Source of the DNA: Opitutia bacterium Tous-C1TDCM
GTDB lineage: Bacteria > Verrucomicrobiota > Verrucomicrobiia > Opitutales > Opitutaceae
Assembly (NCBI GenBank): GCA_002288455.1
Contig: NEUS01000010.1
Span: 1-52,987, forward strand
DNA: 52,987 nt
Direction: 5' to 3'
Below the pieces are notes generated by a model. That model was given only the letters and a program-made list of their open reading frames with translations, was not told where the DNA came from and made no database searches. Below are positions 43,510-50,519 of the stretch, in pieces. The first letter of the stretch is position 1. Every line of letters begins with the position of its first letter. A program made the position numbers and the translations under genes.

Positions 43510-45212
43510 GGCTTGGGAGCCGCTCGAAACGCAGGCGGCGGAGCCTCTTGTGGCCTGTTGTGGTAAATGTGACACGCGCTACAGTCGAAACGGACGCCAC
43601 CCTTCGGACTATGGCACTCCGTGCAGCTCTGCTTGGAAGGCATGATCACGTCAGAGGACTTCTCGCTCAGATTGGCGGCATGACACTGCAGGCAGGACAT
43701 CGAAACATGCTGCGCATGATTGAAACGGGCGTTCGCCATCCATCGATCCGGCACTTGCGCCGGAGAGATCAACGGGGGCGCCTCGCCCTTCGGAGTGACT
43801 TCGTGGCAATAGGCGCATCCAGCGAACTTGGCACGCCCCGGCCCGGCCAAGCCGGCTATCGCGGCCGCATCCCCGAACCTGCCATCCGCGAAAAATACCG
43901 CGCGCTCAAGGTTTTCACCCGAAAGAGAGCGGGAACGCAGATTCTCCATCTGCCGCGCGACAAATTCACGGTTTTCGCTCTGCCTGTTCATTTTCAGCTC
44001 ACGAGCGGCAAAATCGGCGTATTGGGTGGGCAAGCTTCTAAGAAACGCCCGCACCTGCGCGGGACCGGCATGCGGAACCTCCAGGCCGGGATTGTTCTCA
44101 TCGAAATTGAGTGAATGGCAGGCCCTGCAATTCCGCTCGAAGGAAACGCGCTGCATGAAAACGCCCGGGGCGTCGGGTTGATGACAGGAGGCGCACTCCA
44201 GCTTCTTGCCGTTAACCATTGGAACATCGCCTTCCAAGTGGACCCTGTGATTGAACTTGATCGTGTTCCCGTCCCGGGACTGGGCGCGCACGGCCTCAAA
44301 TTCCGGGTGATCCAAAATGAAACTGGTGATGAGGCGGGTGTAACCTTCGGCCGTGCGGGAACGGGGATGCAGGACCGCTCCATCGGCGACACGCGGCTCA
44401 AAAAGCGATGCGGGCAGGGTCCGGCTTTTCTCCGCCGAAGCGGCCATTTTGTCCGCGGCGCCATGGCAGGAAGCACAATGGGATTCAGCCACCGGTAGCA
44501 GGCCTTTCTGTCCCGCGTGCTCCTTGTGACAGACGGAGCAGGAGACATGTCCCACCACATTGGCCTGGTGAAACGTTGCTGATTGATGACAGGAGATGCA
44601 GGTCTGATCGATTCGTGAAAAGTCCTTCGGATGAGGAGCGGCCAGCTTTGAAGCCGCCAGGGAATCCCCAGCCGCCGCGATTGCACTGGAGACAATTCCC
44701 GTCAGCCCCGTGTGGATGTCCTGATGGCAATTCACGCACCCCTGCCCTCCACCATGCGTCTCCGCCAAACGCGCGAAACCGGGCCCGGAGTGCGCCTTCG
44801 AGAGCGGCGCCGGATTTATGAAGCCTTCTCTCCAGCTTCCACCGAAACCGATCAACAGGAAGCCCGCGGTGGCCGCAACCACAGCTCTGGTCACGAGACC
44901 GCGGCGGCTTCTCAAGCTGCGCCTCGGCTGGCACTTCGTTAGTACGCGACAGCAGGAGCCGTCAGGTAATGGCCCAGCCTCGCAGGGGCCTCCCCATTCC
45001 TTCGGCCGGGTGCATCTCCAAGTGCCCTTTTTCTCGGAGGGCTTAACGTCCAGCACGGGGCTGCATTCCGACGAAGCACGGCATTCCCCGGAAGGGCTCG
45101 GCCCGATCCGACAAGGGCAACCGTCGCACGCGTTTCCGCAAATCCAGTCCTTGTTGGGACGCTCGTAGCGCGTGGAGTCGAAATCCGGCGAAGGCATGCG
45201 TCCTCCGCTCAT
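43506..45212 (-). CDS. Membrane-anchored decaheme cytochrome with Cys-rich cytoplasmic head
   Basis: Product of 568 residues. The first 105 residues hold 11 cysteines (C25, C29, C32 and C34, then ECRASSEC, WRC, GPC, SCC and KC) with no CXXCH, and no signal peptide. A membrane helix follows at about residues 112-130 (VTRAVVAATAGFLLIGFG), then ten CXXCH sites (CVNCH, CISCH, CSVCH, CASCH, CASCH, CRACH, CAYCH, CLQCH, CTECH, CSACH), so the hemes would be periplasmic and the Cys-rich part cytoplasmic, possibly with an Fe-S cluster. ATG at 45212 overlaps the upstream stop (ATGA), and its own stop overlaps the porin-like start the same way. A cytochrome c3-type fold is likely for the C-terminal half. 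Confidence 0.9.
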   Translation of the reverse strand: MSGGRMPSPDFDSTRYERPNKDWICGNACDGCPCRIGPSPSGECRASSECSPVLDVKPSEKKGTWRCTRPKEWGGPCEAGPLPDGSCCRVLTKCQPRRSLRSRRGLVTRAVVAATAGFLLIGFGGSWREGFINPAPLSKAHSGPGFARLAETHGGGQGCVNCHQDIHTGLTGIVSSAIAAAGDSLAASKLAAPHPKDFSRIDQTCISCHQSATFHQANVVGHVSCSVCHKEHAGQKGLLPVAESHCASCHGAADKMAASAEKSRTLPASLFEPRVADGAVLHPRSRTAEGYTRLITSFILDHPEFEAVRAQSRDGNTIKFNHRVHLEGDVPMVNGKKLECASCHQPDAPGVFMQRVSFERNCRACHSLNFDENNPGLEVPHAGPAQVRAFLRSLPTQYADFAARELKMNRQSENREFVARQMENLRSRSLSGENLERAVFFADGRFGDAAAIAGLAGPGRAKFAGCAYCHEVTPKGEAPPLISPAQVPDRWMANARFNHAQHVSMSCLQCHAANLSEKSSDVIMPSKQSCTECHSPKGGVRFDCSACHIYHNRPQEAPPPAFRAAPKP

Positions 45213-46036
45213 CGGGTACCTCCCGAGAAAGCGTACACTACCACCACATGCGCGACGCTTGCGAGAAGCAGGCCGTATGTGAGTGGGATGTGCACAAAGA
45301 GCCATCCTTTCAGCACCAGCTGAAGGGATCTTTGATAATCGACGGCATCCTTCTGGCGGACCAGGTCGGCCAACTGGTCCAGCGAGGCATTCTCCTCCGC
45401 ATTTAGGAAGCGACGAACCTCACCTATCACATTCAGTCGCCGATTCAGGGGGCGACGCGAGCCGCGCAGATGAGCGGTGAAATTGGCGGGGGCGGAAAAA
45501 AAATCCGCCAGTCGCTCGGTGTAGAAATCAGCCAACGTTTTCGCCCGCGCGGTTGGAATCGCCTGGAGCGCCACCCGCTCCGCACGAAGGCGAAGCGAGC
45601 GCAGCACTTCGGGAATCCGGTCGAATGGGACCTCGCCACCCGCGATGGTCAGTCGTGAGGGCAGCACGCGGGAAATCCACCAACCGGCGATTCCGCTCGC
45701 GGTCACGGCCACAAAAAGCAGCGCGAGGGCTGTTTCAAACACTCCCGAGGGCCACCTCCATTCAATATGGAGCAGAAACAAGAAACCAGTGAACAGCCCC
45801 GCATAGATGTGAACCTGAAGCCAGATGCGGGAACTGATGAGCGGTATGAAGGGGAGCTTCTTCCTTCCGTTGTATGCGGTCAGGAAGAGCATCAGAAGAA
45901 AAAGAGCCCATCCGCTCAGATACGCGAAATACGGGAAAGCCAGCTGCCACTGCTCGCGGTAGGAACAGGTAAGAGCCACCGCGGCGGCCAGGACGGCTGC
46001 GAGTACAGCGCGACGTAGTGCCAATCGGCGTCTCAT
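45209..46036 (-). CDS. Cytochrome b-like integral membrane protein
   Basis: Product of 275 residues with about five membrane segments: at 10-28 (LAAVLAAAVALTCSY), 38-60 (YFAYLSGWALFLLMLFLTAY), 70-98 (WLQVHIYAGLFTGFLFLLHIEW), 100-125 (ALALLFVAVTASGIAGWWIS) and a C-terminal pair near 240-270 (WLFVHIPLTYGLLLASVAHVVVVYAF). The His pairs in QVHIYAGLFTGFLFLLH and FVHIPLTYGLLLASVAH have the 13-residue spacing of b-heme ligands, so two bis-His hemes are plausible. It could pass electrons between cytoplasmic reductase components and periplasmic hemes. Start is ATG at 46036 (overlapping the previous stop as ATGA); a GTG at 46048 is also possible. Confidence 0.8.
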   Translation of the reverse strand: MRRRLALRRAVLAAVLAAAVALTCSYREQWQLAFPYFAYLSGWALFLLMLFLTAYNGRKKLPFIPLISSRIWLQVHIYAGLFTGFLFLLHIEWRWPSGVFETALALLFVAVTASGIAGWWISRVLPSRLTIAGGEVPFDRIPEVLRSLRLRAERVALQAIPTARAKTLADFYTERLADFFSAPANFTAHLRGSRRPLNRRLNVIGEVRRFLNAEENASLDQLADLVRQKDAVDYQRSLQLVLKGWLFVHIPLTYGLLLASVAHVVVVYAFSGGTR

Positions 46037-47853
46037 CGCTTCAACCACCCGGCCAGATCTTCCAGCGTGTTCAGGTTCACACGCTCGAGGGCATCGTGGG
46101 GACAGGCATTAACACACGCCGGGCCACCATATTGATCGAGACAGAGATCACACTTGGTGGCCTTGACGATGGGCTTGGCATCACTGGCGATAAGGATACA
46201 GCCCGATTCATCCCGGGCCTCTACCATGCGGATGGATCCGTAGGGGCAATTGTTCGCGCAAACCGTGCAGCCGATGCAGGTAGCCGGATTGATGACAACT
46301 TCACCCTCGAAGGCATCACGATGGATCGCACCTGTCGGGCAGCCGATCATGCAAACGGGATCGGCGCAGTGCATGCAGGCCTGCGCCACCATGATATTCT
46401 CGTGCACCGGTCCGTGCCGAAGGAAACGCGGATTGTTGTCGTGGGTGGAAGCACAGGCGCGCACGCAATCGTCACAGCGCGTGCAGCGGTCCATATCGAT
46501 GAGCATGGCTTCCGTACCGTTGAAAAAACGGTTTTCCGTGAGGAATTCCATGAGGTCCGAGCTGACCTGCGCGCCTCCTGCGGACTGCATGCCATCAACT
46601 CCAGCCGGTTTGGAACCCGAGCCTCTCGCGAAAAGCCGCGAGCCGGGACCGGGCGCGCCTTGATCTCTCGCGGTGGAACGGCTCTCCACGGCTGAGAAGG
46701 GTGCTTCGCTTGGATGGGGATGAAGCGGAGGAAAGTCCTCGGGCCTGAGCGCTGGCAACACCACCTCTTCGAGGGTAGCCGTCGGTATGAGCAAAACGTG
46801 GGTGTAGCCAATAACCCGGAGCGTGTGTTGCAACGGACGCGGATCCGCCGGGTGCCGCCAGTTATGGGCGATCTCTTCAAACCCGTAGACGCGGCCGGAG
46901 CCTAGGTAACTAAGAGTGCGGTGCCCGTTGCCGTGGCGTCGCGTCAAGCGGGCGAAGCCGGCCCGGATCATCACGATACCGTTCGGGTAGTCACCCTCCG
47001 CCGCGATCGTCTGCTCTTTGGCGGCGAGGGCGCCGGATTGGATCAGCTTCTTGTACTCGCCGGACCAATCATAGTCGCCGTAGGTTTCAAATTGCGTGGC
47101 GGCCATCACCTTTTGCCGCGCTTCCTCCGGGAGCCCTTTCATGAACGGGATTTCCGACAGGTACGTTGCCAACGCTCGCTCACGGTAAATCCCGTCGACG
47201 TAACGCCGCAGTTGCGCGTCATACCGCATCAGGTCCCGCAATCCCTGCCAGCGAATCTCGAGCAATTCCGCGCCTTCCTCGCCGGCAAACACCGTAGCGG
47301 TGCGCGGGATCCGGGACAGCGCGGCGATTTCACCGAAGAAATCTCCGGCGGTCAGCGCCGCGGTTCGATGACTTCCCATGACTCGCGGGATGTCCTGCAG
47401 CACGATGCTGACATCAGACGCGTTTCCAGACCTCACCCTGCCGGTGGAGTTGGCGCCGCCGGACTTCTTGCGCAACACTTCGTCCTCTCGCGCGTTGGTC
47501 CACCACTGCGCCACCGTTTTGAACAAGCCGCGTCGCGAGGGCTCCCTACGTCCCACGATTTCGGACGGAAGACTGGGGCTAAGAACCGCCTGCACTGTGC
47601 CCGATACGACCAGGAAGGCGGAGGTCCCATAGTCGCCTTCGCGCACCACTATCTCCCCCCTCGCGTACCGCCGTACACAAGCGTCGTTCTTGAGGATATC
47701 GTTCAGCGGCGCCGAACGCGGAAAAGCAGCCGGGTTCATACGCCGGAACGGTTCGATGCCAAGCAGCCGCTCCACGGCTGCATCGCTCATTTCATCGCTG
47801 AAAGGGACACTCCAGCGACGAGGCCGATCTGGAGCGGCGGCGGCGTTGCTCAT
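46033..47853 (-). CDS. Cyclic-nucleotide-binding domains fused to a four-cluster ferredoxin
   Basis: Cytoplasmic protein of 606 residues. The first 400 hold two cyclic-nucleotide-binding (Crp-like) domains: RRYARGEIVVREGDYGTSAFLVVSG ... GDFFGEIAALSRIPRTATV, then a second with IVMIRAGFARLTRRHG and GFEEI. No DNA-binding helix-turn-helix follows. Instead the C-terminus is a 16-Cys ferredoxin domain with four [4Fe-4S] motifs: CTRCDDCVRAC, CMHCADPVCMIGCP, CIGCTVCANNCP and CDLCLDQ..CVNACP, resembling HybA/DmsB-type subunits. A Ser/Pro/Gly-rich linker (about residues 405-450) joins the parts. ATG at 47853, one base after the upstream stop. It may gate electron flow in response to a cyclic nucleotide; that is inference. 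Confidence 0.88.
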   Translation of the reverse strand: MSNAAAAPDRPRRWSVPFSDEMSDAAVERLLGIEPFRRMNPAAFPRSAPLNDILKNDACVRRYARGEIVVREGDYGTSAFLVVSGTVQAVLSPSLPSEIVGRREPSRRGLFKTVAQWWTNAREDEVLRKKSGGANSTGRVRSGNASDVSIVLQDIPRVMGSHRTAALTAGDFFGEIAALSRIPRTATVFAGEEGAELLEIRWQGLRDLMRYDAQLRRYVDGIYRERALATYLSEIPFMKGLPEEARQKVMAATQFETYGDYDWSGEYKKLIQSGALAAKEQTIAAEGDYPNGIVMIRAGFARLTRRHGNGHRTLSYLGSGRVYGFEEIAHNWRHPADPRPLQHTLRVIGYTHVLLIPTATLEEVVLPALRPEDFPPLHPHPSEAPFSAVESRSTARDQGAPGPGSRLFARGSGSKPAGVDGMQSAGGAQVSSDLMEFLTENRFFNGTEAMLIDMDRCTRCDDCVRACASTHDNNPRFLRHGPVHENIMVAQACMHCADPVCMIGCPTGAIHRDAFEGEVVINPATCIGCTVCANNCPYGSIRMVEARDESGCILIASDAKPIVKATKCDLCLDQYGGPACVNACPHDALERVNLNTLEDLAGWLKR

Positions 47854-47854
47854 C

Positions 47855-49150
47855 TCAAGCGTCGATCTCCAGGCGACCCTTGGGCTTGCAGACGCAGGCA
47901 AGGCACGATTCCGCCTCCACGTCTGCCCCAGCGTCACTCAAGTGCTCGACCTCGCCGGATTTGATGGCGACGAGGCACGAACCGCAATTACCCGCGCGGC
48001 ATCCTGCCTCGATTCGAACGCCCTGTTCTTCGGCAAACTCCAGGAGCGATCCATGCTCACCGGTCCAGATCGCCTTGCTCCCGGATTTCGCGAAGGTCAC
48101 CTCCAAGCCTGCAACGGGAACGCTCGCCACAGCCTCCTTTTTCTCCGACTTAGCCGCTCTTTTTACCGACGCGGGGCCGAACGCCTCGAAGTGCACTCGT
48201 GAGTCCGGCACTCCCCAGGCTCTCAAGCCCTCCGTGATGCTCTCCATGAAGGGGCCGGGACCACAGAGGAAATAATCATAATTGGTGGAGGGCAGCAGTT
48301 CCTTCAGGAGGTCCGCGGTCACACGGCCTTCGTGGTGATAGTCTCGCCCCTTCACATCCCCAGGAGCGGGCTTCGAGTAGCAAATCTGAGGGCGCACGTT
48401 CGCGTGGCGGGCAGCCAAAGCCTCAACGGCATCCTTGAACACATGCTCACGGCTATTCCGGGCTCCGAAGAAAAACCATATCTCGCGGGTTGAGCCTGTC
48501 TCCACGAGCGCATTGGCCATGCTGATCATGGGCGTAACCCCAACCCCGCCGGAAATCAGGACCACGGGGCGGTCCTTTTCCAAATCCAGAAAAAAGTGCC
48601 CGCTCGGGGCCTTCACATCGAGGATATCACCCGCCTCCACCTTGTCGCAGAAATAGGATGAGCAAACACCCGGTGGATGACTGGTATCGGGTGGAGGCGG
48701 ACACCGTTTGATGGTGACGCGATAATGGGAACTCCGCGCGCAGTCTGAGAGTGAGTAGCAACGCGTGATCGCCTTCGCGGCGCCGGGCGGCGTCACCTGA
48801 AAGGTCAGATACTGACCGGGTTTGAAAGGTGGAAGGGGTTTTCCGTCGTGAGGCTTCAGGTAGAATGAAAAGGTATCGGCGCACTCGGGGACCTTCTGCG
48901 CCACCGTGAATTTCCGAATCCCGTTCCACGCGATCCGAGCCTGCTCCGCTGCCTGGACCTTAAGCCGGGCCGCCCTGATTTCTAAGGAAAGCCGCTCCGC
49001 CTCGAGTCGGCTGCGTTTGGCATCGGCTCGCATCCGCCGGACGCCACCCGACACCAGCAGGCCTACTTGCAGCAGCAACCCGCCCAAAAGAGTCCAACCA
49101 AGCACAGTGGTCGGATTCTCTCTGAACACCTCTAGGATATCGGATAGCAT
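47855..49150 (-). CDS. Membrane-anchored FAD/NAD(P) oxidoreductase with C-terminal [2Fe-2S] domain
   Basis: Product of 431 residues. It has an N-terminal membrane helix (TTVLGWTLLGGLLLQVGLLV), a coiled-coil-like charged stretch (SRLEAERLSLEIRAARL), then a ferredoxin-NADP reductase-type core: FAD motif RCYSLSD, NAD(P) motif GGVGVTPMISM and CGPGPFMESI. The C-terminus is a plant-type [2Fe-2S] ferredoxin (CRAGNCGSC...SCLAC). This matches NqrF- and Hcr/flavohaemoglobin-reductase-like proteins. It likely takes electrons from NAD(P)H into the operon's carriers. The ATG at 49150 was preferred over a TTG at 49219 because the helix starts shortly after. It is the first gene of the six-gene operon. Confidence 0.88.
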   Translation of the reverse strand: MLSDILEVFRENPTTVLGWTLLGGLLLQVGLLVSGGVRRMRADAKRSRLEAERLSLEIRAARLKVQAAEQARIAWNGIRKFTVAQKVPECADTFSFYLKPHDGKPLPPFKPGQYLTFQVTPPGAAKAITRCYSLSDCARSSHYRVTIKRCPPPPDTSHPPGVCSSYFCDKVEAGDILDVKAPSGHFFLDLEKDRPVVLISGGVGVTPMISMANALVETGSTREIWFFFGARNSREHVFKDAVEALAARHANVRPQICYSKPAPGDVKGRDYHHEGRVTADLLKELLPSTNYDYFLCGPGPFMESITEGLRAWGVPDSRVHFEAFGPASVKRAAKSEKKEAVASVPVAGLEVTFAKSGSKAIWTGEHGSLLEFAEEQGVRIEAGCRAGNCGSCLVAIKSGEVEHLSDAGADVEAESCLACVCKPKGRLEIDA

Positions 49151-49291
49151 GGATGGGGTGAGCGCCGCGGAGCTCGCCGCCGTCGAGAAGCGAACTCCAT
49201 CGACTGGCTCGCCCAACAAGTAGGGGGTGAGTAAGGTTTGACCACACTAGCTCAACGACGGCTAATCCCATTCGTAAATAGAAATTAGCAC
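49151..49291. promoter_or_regulatory. Divergent promoter region of the redox island
   Basis: This 141-base spacer separates the divergent starts of the six-gene operon and the tetraheme gene, so it should hold promoters for both. On the plus strand a TTGACC at 49238-49243 is followed 18 bases later by CTAATC (49262-49267), a weak sigma-70-like pair. No clear operator palindrome was found. The assignment is tentative. Confidence 0.35.
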
Positions 49292-50476
49292 ATGATCGGT
49301 GAAAAATTGACGTCGCGCTCGAACTGGCATCCCCTTGGCAGAAGGCTGCTGGTGATTGCCTTGATGGCATCCGAAATGTTCGGCGCGACCAACGGCGATT
49401 CCCTTGCGTCGAAATGCGTGAATCCCGTTTACGGAGCCCTGACCTGCTCCACGAGTTCTTGCCACGGGGGCGCAGCCGAGAAGAGCCGGCAGCACGTGAT
49501 CTGGTCGCAGCGCGATGTGCATTCCAGGTCTTTCGCCACCTTGGGCACCGCCAGGTCCGCCCGTATGGCCGAAGCGTTGGGAATCAAGGACCCGCTCACT
49601 GACCAGCGCTGCACGACGTGCCACGCTCCGATCGCTACAGTCGAGACCGGCTTGGTCATGCCTGGAGCCAAAGCCAGCGAGGGAGTTTCCTGCGTGAGCT
49701 GCCACGGGCCGCTGGAGGGCTGGTTGCGTAACCATACGCGCCCCGACTATACCCACGCCGATCGCGTCGCCGCGGGCATGCGCGACCTGCGCGATCTGAA
49801 TGCCCGCGCCAATGCCTGTGTTGCCTGTCATCAGAATATAGATCCAGCCCTCGTAAATGTTGGCCGGCACCCCGCGCTCACTTTCGAACTGGATGGACAG
49901 ACCCAGGAGCAACCAAAACATTGGAGGGAGCCCGAGGGCCGAAGCGGCGCCCAAGCATGGTTTGTGGGGCAAGCGGTCGCGTGGCGGGAAATGAGCTGGG
50001 GACTCCGTAATGGGCACCTCGATACCCAACGGGAGCTGCCGCGTTGGCGTGCTTTGGGATGGCTGATTCACCGCGCGGAGTTTGACCGAAAGCCGGATGG
50101 GTTCGGATGGGAATTCCAAGAAGTCACGCCAACTCATTTGGCTCTGGCGGAGGAAAACGCCCGCCAGCTAGCCCGGCGGGGAGCCGACACCTGGACACCG
50201 GAGAACACGATCCGGGTACTGGCGAAACTAGCGAACACCTCCGCCGACTTTCGGGCAGCCAGTCCCTCTTTGCTTCAGGCCAGCCGGGCGGAAAGGCTTG
50301 TCCTCGCATTTGACCGGCTCCTCGCCGCCCTTCCCCCGGATCCACGCAAGCCCGAGGCTTCATCCCAACTCGATCGCCTCTTCCGGCTCGCGCAATCCAT
50401 CCCCGACTTCTCCCCTTCGGATTTCGCCCGGGAGCTCGATATCTTCGCGCAAAAGCTAAAGCCGCTGCTGAACTGA
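49292..50476 (+). CDS. Tetraheme cytochrome c554-like protein
   Basis: Exported multiheme protein of 394 residues with a weak signal peptide (RRLLVIALMASEMFGA). The N-terminal half has four heme sites: CSTSSCH, with four residues instead of two between the cysteines, then CTTCH, CVSCH and CVACH. The spacing and the HADR and CHGP contexts fit the cytochrome c554 family. The second half is helical and heme-free. It lies divergent to the operon and convergent with the HbpS-like gene. It may be a soluble periplasmic carrier that delivers or accepts electrons for the operon complex; direction is unknown. The start is ATG at 49292, with no clear ribosome binding site. Confidence 0.87.
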   Translation: MIGEKLTSRSNWHPLGRRLLVIALMASEMFGATNGDSLASKCVNPVYGALTCSTSSCHGGAAEKSRQHVIWSQRDVHSRSFATLGTARSARMAEALGIKDPLTDQRCTTCHAPIATVETGLVMPGAKASEGVSCVSCHGPLEGWLRNHTRPDYTHADRVAAGMRDLRDLNARANACVACHQNIDPALVNVGRHPALTFELDGQTQEQPKHWREPEGRSGAQAWFVGQAVAWREMSWGLRNGHLDTQRELPRWRALGWLIHRAEFDRKPDGFGWEFQEVTPTHLALAEENARQLARRGADTWTPENTIRVLAKLANTSADFRAASPSLLQASRAERLVLAFDRLLAALPPDPRKPEASSQLDRLFRLAQSIPDFSPSDFARELDIFAQKLKPLLN

Positions 50477-50519
50477 ATCGCACGTTCTGCCTTCGCCGCG
50501 CCGACCAGACCGACGCGAC

